This document shows, piece after piece, positions 11,224 to 23,800 of a DNA stretch of 64,000 nt. The notes under the pieces were generated by a model. It ran no database searches. It saw only the letters and a program-made list of their open reading frames with translations, and was not told where the DNA came from. Source of the DNA: Varroa destructor. Taxonomy: Eukaryota > Arthropoda > Arachnida > Mesostigmata > Varroidae. The DNA is taken from contig NW_019211455.1 of NCBI RefSeq assembly GCF_002443255.2, forward strand, positions 19,877,126 to 19,941,125. Reading direction: 5' to 3'. The stretch's first letter is position 1; the number at the start of each line of letters is the position of its first letter. The translations under genes were made by a program, and so were the position numbers.

Positions 11224-14200
11224 GAAATCTGCCACAAAATAGGTGCAACCTTAGCTGTTAGAGGTTACATCTTTTTTTTTTTTTTATCATACATTGATGT
11301 GTATGTATACGCTTAGACTACTAAGATTAGACTGAATGTTATTCCTCAAGGAAAGAGAGCACGTCTTAGTCAAATTAATAGCGAAACGTTCTAGATATCG
11401 TACAGAGCTATATATTCGACAGTGGAAAGCTTGCCGATTATAAAAACTGCAAGTATGATACACATGCATTTCTACGTATTTGTATCGTGACGACGTCCAC
11501 CATTGAATAATGTTGGCTGTATAAAGTGAAACTGAATTAAATACAATACACGAACAAAAAACTCCTACCATCATCATAATCACATATGCTAAATTGCATG
11601 CGATCAGCTAATTACTGTAATAAATTTAAATATACACACAGGCACATAAAGGTTTTTCGTTTTCTTTTTGTTTCATTTGGCTTTGTATTTGTAAGCGTAG
11701 CTGAACGGGTCAATGACAGCGTGGCAACAGCAAGATTACCTAATCCCATAGCTAATAATAGTAATAATAATCCTATTAATAACGAAAAATAAAAGCGAAG
11801 GCATCAAAAATTAATCACCCATCGACTTGTGGTTGGCAAAGCAAACCCAAACAGCAAAAAAGTAGGCGACCAAATCGTCCCAACAGATTAACGAAGCCAG
11901 TGCGAGTTACTCAAAGGCTTCGTGGATGTAGATTTCCACGACAGCATGATTTTTGCATGAAGATCGGGTTTGAGATTCGGAAGACGAAAGGGCAGCACAA
12001 TTGATCGATTCCCATTAAATACGTTCAGTTATCTTTTTGCTCTATTTTATATATATTAATCATATGACGAATATATGTCATTTTTATGGTGTTGAATTCC
12101 CGTATCTAACCCCACACATATAACGAAACGTGGTAACTGAGGTCGTCTTTATTTTGAGTACGAAAATAGGTCCAGCTAAAATTTTTCCCAAATAAGTAGC
12201 TTCGTTGTTATCATCCCAAGGGTAGCTGTTCACTTGCTACTTAAGCACGATCAACTACCGTGATGACGTCGAGAATATCGGAAATCGCTAAAATCTTATC
12301 CATTATGTGTGAAGGTAGATATCATAGTTAACTAGAACAACCTGTTTCATGTTCTAATTCCGCATCAAAGTGTAAATTTACTCTCAGGATCTTCGTTGAG
12401 GTTTTTGCTAAGGCTAGTTAGGAGGCAAGGCAGGAGTCTTGAAGGAGTCTCGACTCGTTTACCAACTTATTAACTCGGTAAATTGACTAGCGTTCAACAT
12501 AACAATGAGCACGACTTTATACTGTATTCCCACTCAACTCAATGCGCAATAACCGTTATACAAAAGTACATTGGCAAGGATTTATAGCTAGGCATCGTTC
12601 GTATGATATATACTTATATATCAACGTTTCGTCGTCTTCTAATTACCAGAATTTGCACTGGTTTCCATTATTCATCCGCAGTAAATCTATTCTACGCCAG
12701 CCAATGCCATTTACTAATAATGAATTCTAATTACTTTTTCGAAATATTGGCGTCAAAGTTTGCTACTAAAGTTGGTTCCGTTCTCTCTGGGCCGTTTCCT
12801 CGCCGTAGCCACGCAGTTGCCGTTCTTAATAAGAGCGTCATTTCTATTAGATAGGCCCCGATGTGCGGGGTGTCTGCTGTGTGTATGAGTGTCGTCTATG
12901 TCCGATGAAATCGCCATCGAAGCGTCTTTGCGTATTCTTGTTGTTTTTCTCAATCTCCATTTTTCGGCGTAATCTCACCCTCCATTTAAGCTATTCTCTA
13001 CCATCCCCTGTCAATGGTGATTATAGTAATAATAACAAGGACCGACTGCCTATCTGCGCCGCCGCTGCAGCTATTGCTGTTGTCGCTGCTTCTGCTGCTG
13101 TTGTGAAGTAGAAAATTTTTCGGGTCCGACTTTAATTGCCCTTAGCCCTGCCTTGCTCTCGGTATGCCCTACACTCGGCCCGTAACCTCGTCCATCGATA
13201 GCAGCGGGGCAGAACGGCTGTGTGGGGGCCTCCTCCATTACAAGGCGGATCTGACCTGTGACCCCAAAAGGTCTTCTGTTTTCGCTCGTTCAGATGGGCA
13301 GTGGTTTCTCCGACGTCAGTAAGCAGCAGCCTTCGGCAGCACTGGTCCGTTCGCTGTTGTTCAATCGTTCGAAAAAACAAGTCGAGTATTGAGCGAAAAA
13401 AGCCTCGATTCACAACCGAACGATTAGAGCCGTTACCGCGTTGGTGTTAAGATCCGGCAGGCGGATGAGATGTTCCCGAACGGTTAGGGTTAAGGGCGCC
13501 GCGACCACTTTCGATAGAAAAAGTGTACGGCAACAGCCGCACCAGTGGTGATGGCTGACAGAAGTAGTAACAGGGCAATCGAACATAGCGGAAGTTGGTA
13601 ACATACAAAGTGGTGGAAGCTGGTAAGGGACAAATAGGTAAAGAAACGACGCAATATACTTTTCGATCTTACCCAATAGTGTATAGGTGAGTATCGCAAA
13701 TACTATAATTTGCTTATGCCTGTATAAAATTAAAGAAGATACAACAATATCTGGTGACTTCTTTGCAGTGATAGGTTATTTCATGCACGGCTAAGAATAC
13801 ATGGCAAATATTCTTTAAATCACTTTTACATAAAGAAGAAAAAAATATCTATATATGTCCTTTGAAATGCCAGCTGTAGGAAATATATGTAAAAAAAGTA
13901 TTCCCTTCTTATGAACGTCCGTATTATCCCTGAGCATACAGTCATCCGGTATGGTGAACGTCTTATGAATGTGTCTGAATGAAATTACCTTATACACGTA
14001 AGCGTCAAAGGGGAAACTGAAAGGAACAGTCGCCTCACAAGGTGTCGAAAAGTTTTCATACCCGAGTTCTGTTTCTACAATAGTACATGGCCGTCGGGTA
14101 CTCTTTGGCCTGCCACAGCAGTATCACACCATGGCTGTAGCTTCAACTCGTCAGAAGAGTCATGAAGTGCTGTATTACATAGACCGCAGACAAAATTCCT

Positions 14201-17200
14201 GCACCATATGCCCCGTCGTCTGAACCAAGCTCGAAGTTCGATTTAAATCTCAATGGGAGCACAGCATCTTCGAACTCCTTAGGGCCTAGTGTAGCTGCCC
14301 CTATAAATAGGAGTTAGAATATCTCGGATGTACATGTCTATAAATGACGCCGAATATCCTTTGGAGCATTCGACTTGTTATGCCATTAAATTTGCTGCTA
14401 AAGATAACTTAATCCCACCCTGAATTGTGGCAGTAACTGTCTCGTGATGCGCAGTAACACTCATGCAATATAACCTCTCGCCTCTAGAGAAATCCACAAG
14501 TTCGTGAAGAAATACCTGTGCTGTACGCGAGCGATGTGCAAGGCATCTGTTTGATCTAGAGCTAGGGCGGTTCGCGTTTCCGTTATGAGATGACAAGACA
14601 AAAAGGAGGTTGAGCTTTGCGTATAGAATGATTCGTTATTGAGCAGAACTTCAACGGTCGATGACGTCCTACGCGACAGCCGCCTCGCACAGGAATCGAC
14701 AGATTAGTATAGACATCTATCGGTTTTATCTGAGAATACGTGTTGATCACTGTGTGTCAATGTCAATGGGTTAACTTGCCAGCAACGGATGGCGCTGTCG
14801 CAGCGATGTCAATAAATTTCGGGATGTTAAGTTTGAGGGGTCTAGCAGCACGCAGATTAAATAGAATTCCTTCTTATTGCCGATTAGATTGCGCTAATTC
14901 AGTTGGGTGCTGTAGACCGATAGGGGGATTTGATCGGAGCTCAATATGTTCGAGGTGATATGGAATGAATAGTAAAAGGTTTGAAGCATAAGTATCAACT
15001 GAGGATGTGCAGAAAGAGACTGTAGGCCGCTTTGCCAATGGCTGACTGCGCCGTTGGAATGCCGCGGTGGTACAGAGTTTGATCTCGTTACCAGGTCAGG
15101 AGGTTTCCGAATAGATGCACGATATTACTGAATGTCTTTAATTAACGCAAGCCATATAACAGAGATTGGTTTTCTGGGATTAGTTGGTTACTACATCGAT
15201 TTATATACGTGTTAAAAGCGAGTATTTCTATATGGTGCAGGTGATTACAAACTATTACTGCTAGCTGAAATAATATATATAATATAAATAATAATGCTTT
15301 ACGGCTCATGAACAATTTCAAGTATACAGGAATAAGATGCACCTGTATTCAATAAGAGTATACCAGCTATTTTCGTTAATATATTAAGAAATGCTTTCGT
15401 AAATATTTGTGAGAACAAGTCTTTGGAATCATTTGTTAGGCATAGCATCAATGACCTGCCTAAGTAGGAACATAAGCCGGGTTAAGTATTGCTAGGCTTT
15501 TCTGAGTTTTCTCCAGTAGATCTATAAAAGCACATAGGCAGATTATTTTCTAGGAGAAGTTAGTTTTAATAAAACGTAATTCGAATTAGCATTTGAAGTT
15601 TGTCTCAAGTGGATATTGCGAGACATCTCTTTGTTAGTCTACCTTTTATCAGTCTACAAAATCAGGCGAAAGGCAGCTTACAAATCTTGAAAGGTTGGAC
15701 TACGCTGGACGGCAAATCTATTTTCAGTTACAGTATAGGCGCCAAACAGTTTCAATGATACGAATACGTGATGCGTTAATGGCGCGTTACTGCTCGACGC
15801 GCCCGTATTCATTGCAACTTTGGCCGTAACAATGTCCGATCCAAATCAGTTCATTATAATACAAGCCTAGTGCACCCTATCTGCTGGTGCAAACGAACAA
15901 TTTCTAAAATTATAATCACTGTGATAATAGAGATGTTATTAAAAACTGTCTAAAAAACGATTCGTTAACCCTTTCCTCCTAATTATATCTGTGTGTCCAT
16001 CTAATTGTCTATAGGTATACGTGTGCGGATAAGCCTTATGAGTCATTTGAACGTGTGTCTAATTATTTTTCTTTTTATCCAGACTTATATATTGTTATAC
16101 TTGAAAGCATTCGTCCTTTCCTATTTAGTACTGTATCATACATACGCATCTATGTCTAGAGCGTTGCCCTTAAAGTCGCTGAATTAGAGGAATAAGCTGA
16201 GGTGGTCGACAGCGTGCTGAAGGTATGGAAGGGAATAATTTGATTTTACACGCTCTTTATTGTAATAAGTGTTGAAGTAACCGCACGCGCGCGTACGTCC
16301 TCTATCGCTCATAACGATGGACTGAACGCCCGCAAGACTTTGGAAGCGAAACTGCCTACGGCCTGTCATGTCGTTAGCTTGAACATGCTCGTGGATACGT
16401 ATACGATCATCCACTGTTTATATATAGACATTTACGTTTCAACGGTGATGTCCCTCTGTGTGTCCGTACACATCTTGATAGCACTTCGCACCAAAAACGC
16501 GGGGAGAATACGGCTAGGTAGAAGCTGTCCTATTCTAAAATTTGCCACAGCGGTTTTGGCGTTGCCTTGAAAAGTCGGAATTAGCGTGAAATGGCTCGAC
16601 GTCTCCTTTATTCCTCGATTCGCTGTTTGTGTCTCTTCACGATTATTATGATAATTATTAGATGAGCGCTTCATCCTTTGATTATTGTTAAAGTCACTGA
16701 ATGTGGCCAGAGTCAGTTCCGATTACGAATTGGCTTCCGTAATGGTGTAACAAAGCCACCGGGTAAACTATGAAAAGGCGAAATCTCTACCACAGGACGT
16801 GTATGGTTTTCGGGCCAGGACTTCATGTGTCCGTGTGCCTGTACCGTCAAAATTTGACCATTTTTTTAATTTTGCGTAGTAAGTTATTGGCCAGCACATG
16901 ATGATGGTATTACAAAACGTTCGCTACCAGTAATTAAATCCAGTAGCAGCATGCTCTTCTAATATAAAACATTATAATAAATACATACATGCTAATGCTG
17001 TTTTTTTTCCTGTCAGTTCGTGTAACAGTCGGAGTGCAGCTCTCTTGGAACTCTTTTTGTCCCCGTCTAGAACTGTCGTTCAGCAATGAGGTGCGTACTT
17101 CAGTGTCCTGCTAAACACTGTGTAACAATTTCTTCTATACACTCTATTCAATCACGTAGGGAAAATTGAATGTTCTAGCTAGTGTCATTTTTTTTATATG

Positions 17201-18140
17201 TTATAATCACAATAAAGAACATAGGCAGAATTATTGTCTAGGTAATTGGTTCGAAGCTAGTCGCATCTCCAGCATCTTATGGCCTTGTCTGAGATATAAT
17301 GCCATAAAGTCGAAAAAAACATAACCAAACATGTTATTTTTAACCGTACTAGCCTGCTAAATCAAATGCATTTATACCCGGCAGGAAGTGCTCGGGTGTT
17401 TTATAAAAACTGAAGATACAGTGGCGTTGCCATTATAACTTTCAGCTCAACTCGTATTAGCATAGGCAACCTACAGAGTCATCTTAAGGATTGCCAGAAA
17501 TTGGTACAATTTAGATTACACCAAGACGTACAAGAAAAAAGACCGGACGGCCTAGCTGGTTTGACCCTTAGCTTCAAGAGCGACTGAAGTCCTGGCGGTG
17601 GCCACGAGTGACTGCAAAATTTCAACGACGATATTTTCGCATTAAACTTCTTATGGCAAAAACTTTTTCCTATTTTCTGTCGCATTCGGTGCCTACAACA
17701 ATAACAAGTTGACAATAACAAATCCTCGGTTGAATAAAATAGCTCGCATCGACCTTATCGCTCTCGCAGTCTACTCAAAGTTGCTTCTGGCGCGTTGCGT
17801 ATAACCAGAGCCACACCATACATCGTACGGTCTGTAAGAAGTTGCCTGCCATGGCAAGACAGAGGAATGATGGAAATCGACGAGCACAAAATAGACAATT
17901 TGTAATTATCAAAAGAAAGCAAAACCAGTGGACGATCAGCGGACCATAGGTTGCGAGAAGATGGGTCCCGTTACTGGGGCCCACTTGACATCGGTAGCGC
18001 CACACAAACATTGCTGTGTTTCAGCAACTTACAGCCCTCTGCGACAACAATGTCTGCCGCAGACAGAAAAGAGAAATCGTGCCACCCAGAATGATTCGTT
18101 ACCCCCTCATTGGCCAAATCTTACCGTAGACCAGTTTACC

Positions 18141-18185
18141 GATTGCCATCAATAGTCAGTGGCTGACTGCCTATTGATGGTAATT
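18141..18185. other. strong imperfect hairpin
   Basis: TTGCCATCAATAG (18143-18155) pairs with CTATTGATGGTAA (18171-18183), with one G-T pair. Inside it, TCAG/CTGA pairs around a 3-nt loop with a small bulge. The arm is too short for a typical microRNA precursor, so it may be a relic of a foldback element. Confidence 0.5.
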
Positions 18186-20433
18186 CATTCAAACATTGTA
18201 ATCGATGTTGTCGTAACTTGATTAGGTAAAATAGCAGGACTTTAAAACTAATGACCTTAAACGAAAGCTTAATTTGCGTTAACTGCGTGCACACCTGGAG
18301 AAGTCTACTGCTACTAGCTTTGGATCAGGGGGGTAGGACGAAATACTCTTTAGAGTTATTTGACATCGGTAAGATCCCCTTTGGTGTGAAGTCTCGTTTG
18401 TGCAGAGCTTTTAGTTTGTCCAGGCAAAAAGGGGCACAGAAAGAGCCCAGGTGGTCTTAATTGAATACGTCGAACAGTGACGGCCCATAGCCTATTAATT
18501 GGATAAACACTCGAACATGCCAGAAAATGACAAATTGGGTATGACTAGTTGACGTCATGTCTCTGTCGACATCCGTAGTTTGCCTGTTTTGATGGGGAAT
18601 ATATTCTAGTAGAGCTAGTGCACCTTCTACTTTATTTCTACAGTTGTACTCAGTATTTAGGAGTGGTTGTTCTTTACTTACTTCTTTATAGTAATCTAGG
18701 ATATTTAAAATTATAGTAAGTGTTCAGTCAAGAAGATCAAACCTACGTGATTAGGATAAGTTAACGTTAGAGAATAGCTGCATTTGTGTACATTAAGTGT
18801 CCTAATTTAATAACATAGTAGTCACAAAAGGAGCCCTATCACCGGTTCATGTTACTCGTTGTAGCCAATTACGTGATTTAGGCTCGGAATCTGTTTACCG
18901 TAGAACAATGCCATGTATTAGCTTCCATTTTATGGCGCTAATTTTCCGATCACATCAACAGTATGTTAGACGTTAAAAAGGGACGACGTTTGGCGATTCG
19001 GAAAAAGATTCCTTGTTCTCCCTGATTTGCCTACTCAATATTAACTATTTGATCTAATACCCAGTACGACTAAGGAGCAGTCATCTGAACTGATTGACTT
19101 CGGATGAATAGGTGTCTGTAGTTCTTTTCTATTACACAAACAAACAGAAAGTACTGCACCTGAATGAAGAATTTTCCCTCTTTTCAAAGCGTGCAATAAA
19201 GAACAATCACATATCCACTTCCTCACTAGTACCATTGCATACAGCCGGCCTATTTACGGCATATTCGTCCCGGCAATTTTGCTACTATGTCGACCAAAGC
19301 TGACTAGGATTCCTTTTATGTCAAAAAAAAAAATTAGAATCAGCCTCGTTCGGCCTGTTTCAGGAGAATTTGTACACCCTAGTGTAATCCATTGGGGATC
19401 TGCGATTTTATTAGGTTTGGATCGTTAAACAGATTGTAGCTTCCGATGGTAAACCAGGATATGACCTTTAATCAAACCAGCGGCGGTGTGCCGGCAGTGA
19501 CAATGGCCTGCCATAACCTCGGAATCGAAGATTGGTTCGTGATCGGTTCCCGGTTTGACCACGGTGCCAAGTACAACTGCCTCTTGTAATTGTTGCGTTG
19601 TGGATACGCAGGTCCAACAGGGACACGGATCGTGTAAAGAGGAGCCTGTCAGAAAGACCAGACCGCTTTCTTTTTATTGCTTACTTGACGTGCGAATACG
19701 CTGAACAAACAATGTCGCTTGTTTAGCGGAGTAACCAACAAGAGCAGTTGGTCAGGTGCAGGTTATGCCATTGGGCATGCATGATTTCGTCGTAACCAAA
19801 TGGCGGTGGAAACTAAAAATAATAGCGGGAGACCAGCGGTTCGTATGACTACACCTTTTGATAGCATACACATCATTCAGATGCTTATATTACCAGAACA
19901 CTGTTTCTCGATAATACTTTTATTCTTAATGGAAGGTACACCTAGGTATGTACAATGTAGGATAGCTAAACAGAGTTGGTTAGTTTAATGGAACATAGCG
20001 CTGTCCAGTATTCATAACCCAGTGAACACCGGAAAGGCCTGCCCGACTTTGACAAGAATCAATACACAGAAAAAAACAAATTGAAATAACCTTTACGTCA
20101 TTCTATTTTGACTGCTGTTATATGCACTGGAACGGGTAAATGCAGGATCGCAATTCGAAATAAAAGAACGCTGGCTCTGTTGTATCCATCCAGTGCGCAC
20201 ATGTCGTGAAATCAGTCTATAGTTTCAGAGATGCCAATCGGACCAGACCGTGTCCGCCACATAACACCGACGTACTTCTGATGTGAATACGGATGCATAT
20301 CCGGGAGAAGATGAGCAAGCAGACTGTTCACGGAATTATTGCATGGTCGTAATCACTAAACATGCTTGCCTCATTACTGCATCTAGTAAGAGCTGAAGAA
20401 GGAATCCGCAATCTCTAGGAAAGGGAGCCATGT

Positions 20434-20500
20434 GTACATATATGCATTCTATATAGATATATAGATTGTCCTTCTTTGTGACTATTATACATATATGTAC
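20434..20500. other. 11-bp inverted repeat enclosing a second hairpin
   Basis: GTACATATATG (20434-20444) and CATATATGTAC (20490-20500) are perfect reverse complements. Between them CTATATAGATATATAG forms its own 6-bp stem. The AT content makes chance pairing easier. Confidence 0.45.
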
Positions 20501-20744
20501 TTAGCGGGTCTGTTAAGTATAGACTTTTAGTTTTAGTTTTTTTTTTAGGTATAGACATTTTTACAGGAAAATACGAAAGTGTATATAGTTTTTATTCTTC
20601 TTTACCTTTATGTAACAGACAAAAAAAGCCGTTATTCAAAGCGAGCATTTATGCGAACCATTCCGGGACAACGCATAAGAAAGGGGATCAAAAGAAAAAC
20701 CTAAATGGGAAACAAGCCTACCAAAGAATAAGAATGATTTTCGC

Positions 20745-20805
20745 CTGGGCTTTCGATCCGCGGACCTAATTGAACCTTGCAGATCTGATTTTCTCGCTAT
20801 CTCAA
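20745..20805 (-). repeat. tRNA-like sequence, probable SINE relic
   Basis: On the minus strand TAGCGAGAAAATCA (20799-20786) resembles box A and GGATCGAAAGCC (20759-20748) resembles box B, with CCGCGG before it as a T-stem remnant. The cloverleaf does not close. Confidence 0.35.
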
Positions 20806-23800
20806 TTGTTTTGTGATTGTGGTATCGCTGGCCGTTAAGTTTGTGGAGTTCATGTGAGTTACCGCCGAGGATCAGAACTCAGAGTGACTTCGCTCCAAAT
20901 AAAATTCCTAAGGAAAAGAGTGTTTCAAATGCCAGTCAAAATTAATATTTTTTCCTGAAGCTGCGAACGAAGCGATTAAAACTCCTGCCGTCGGGATTGA
21001 GTCAGACGCTAGCCTAGGTGCCCTTGTATCACTGAGCCGCAACTGTGCACGTCAATACAGTTTTCCCGCCTCTTAAAAAACTACCAGCACTTTGGAGCTT
21101 CCTGATTCAACGCCGTAACCGCCGTTTCATTTTCGACATATGTCTCTCCCGTTGTTTTGCACTAGCCAAAGCTTGGCCTCCGCTTCAGCCCGCTTATTTA
21201 GTCGATTAATCAAATCAAACTATACTTCAAACGTAGCCTGCCATCCTTCTTCGTACTCAACACTATAGAAGTATTGTACAAAGAAATGTATCTATATTGT
21301 ATTCCAGGAGAAGCTATGGATTCGCGACAATATCCTCCTCACCGACTGCTAGCTCTAGATGAAATACGGTGACGGAATAAGCGCCAGCAGGCCAAACACG
21401 GGCTGTCGGCCTGACCAATCGTCGTGATCTTGTCTGCGTCGTTCTGTTGTTGAGCTTTGTTGTGTTTTGCTGGTAAGTCCTGGTCAGTGCGCTGCGCTGG
21501 TCAAAAGGATCTTTATTGATGAGACTAGTGCAGTCGCGACTGGTTACCTGTTCGGTGGCTACCGTACGGTGTCCCGTTTCGATTGCATTGCCCTGACTCT
21601 GCTCCTGCCCGCGACTGCTGATCATCGTGAGCGACAGCGCTGTCCACTGCTGCCATCTTTTTAGCCGTCCGGCCGCACAATGTTCATCGGACTCGTACAT
21701 ATGTTCATCCAATGGGATCGAAAAACGACGAGAACGAAGTAAGAGTAAAAGAAAACGAAAAAAAAGGCACACCGAATCAAAAATGAGATCCACATCCGGT
21801 ACGAAGCAAAAGCGTGGATCGATTCAGGGAAAGAAGCCGGACGAAATGGCGTGCTACCATACGCGAGAAGACGGCACAGAAGAGATCACATCATGAATGC
21901 GATGATAGCCTGAATAATTGGGTTTATTGAACTGGGGAGGAGACAGCAAAAAAACGGTTATTTTTTAAATCTGCTTGTCTGCAGTTGCATGCGTGTGTTT
22001 TTGTTATGGATTTTATTTTTCGAGTTGTCGCAGCGAGAGCAGTAGACATCTTTGCTATTCCTATAAACTGACTAAGAGCTTATTCTAACCTATGCTACAG
22101 TCCTACGACGATAAGGCGGGCCAGCCTGGACAGCAGAGAATCCCACGCGACTGATCTATGTCTGCGGTGTTTGGATCTACGAAGGTAAAATGTGATTTTA
22201 TTTACATGGAAGACACCTGTAAGTACATCCAGACTAGCAAATTCTGGCTACACCGGCATTAGTTGATGAGCGATTTGCGAACTGATGTCGGAGGTCTCGA
22301 TCGTCACACCCGATTCTACATGCGGTCGTTATCAATAGCGGTCAGGCAGAAGACTCTGGACAACTCCGGGCAAATGCGATCGAGAGCCCAATGAGCTTTC
22401 CGCTGGTATGTTTTACGCTGCTTTATTAAAATAAGAACGATTAGACTGAGCTGTACGACCGCAGTACTCAATTGTTCGACCTCGTCCAGCTGTTCGTTTT
22501 TCAGAGGCAAACCCCAGGAACAATTGCAACGATCGCCTTCAAGCGCTTGCCTCGGGTGCACGTTTGATTCAGCTGGACTGCACAGATTCGGTAGCGCAAA
22601 AAAGCCTTATGTTAGAAGCTTTTCTAACGAAAACTTGTATGTTTTAAACGCACCTATAGTGGGCCTAACGCTTAGGGAGGTGTTCATACGATGGGAGAAA
22701 CTCAGAATGCACGTACGAGACGTAGTCAAGCAAAAGAGGGAAGGGTACAATGAAAGGGCATAGCTACTATTTTCTGCATGGAACATTTAGGATCGCTTGT
22801 GTTAATACGGTGGATAGTATCGGTAGCAAAAGTCAAATTGTTCTTTTTACATCTAGTATGAAAATTGAAGTAAGTGGTTCTTGACCAATAGTAAGTTGAC
22901 CGAATCATTATACTGCGTCAAGTCTCAAGTGTAGCTTCCCATTATGTGGGAGACAGAAGCCTGAGTGGTGTATGGTGTTACGTAAATAGTTCGTTCTTAC
23001 TCCGTGTTGGTACAGGTAGGACAATTCCTATTTCATGCAATGTTTTTAATTACCTTATTGGTGGCTTAACGTTCCAGTAAAGGGCAAGAGAAATTACCTC
23101 TGGTAGAAACGTATAATTGGCTTGCCAAAAACGAAAAGGATTTTCTACCTGAACCTCTTCCAGATCTCGTTGATTAATTGAAGTTAATTTGAACTACGTT
23201 ATTTGGTCTTGCATTATTTTCCAGCCAGGCTGGCTAGGTAGTGTGGAGACGGTGGCGGCTGCTATTGTGGAACAGTTCTATTATGTATTTCCACCCAGCC
23301 ATTTAATGAATATTAATTAACCGAAGCAGATATATTTCTTCGCATAAAATACTAATTACAGCATCGATAACGGCAGCACACCTATCATGATCATTTATAT
23401 TTATATTCATTTAATTGTGAAAAAAATTAAATTCTAAATGAAAATGAGTAATAATGTTTAAAGATATTGTATGAATACTGAATAATTGAATTTTGTGTGG
23501 AGCAAAGGCCAATCAAGAATGACTTTGTCGGGCAGCGTTACGCTGGCCGTTAGTAACAAATCTCAAATTGTACGTTGAATTCGAAATCACGCGTTTTAGG
23601 CTCGTTTAAAAAGGCCACGCTGACTTTTAACCTGGCACGTAGGTACTCTTTAAATTGTTTTTTTAGTGTTTTTCGTTCCGCCTCTCAGGACAGCAGTTCT
23701 ATGATTCTACCTACTCACAATGTATTTGAGTAGAAAATTGTATACTGTGAAAAGCTAGTCTAAGCCGGGCAAGGCTGTTAAACACGAGAACTTGTCTCAA

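Larger units (their letters stand above)
11224..20744. other. long gene-free stretch
   Basis: Contains an AAT-rich patch near 11750, a GC-richer block at about 12.75-13.7 kb with cryptic CTG repeats, an AT-rich patch near 15.27 kb, and the hairpins at 18.1 and 20.4 kb. Frames are all under 85 codons except overlapping ones at 13.1-13.7 kb and have no supporting signals. Confidence 0.45.

Noticed and set aside
18141..18185. microRNA precursor
   Set aside because: The total foldback is only about 45 nt with a 3-nt loop, shorter than typical animal precursors, and no known microRNA seed region was recognised.
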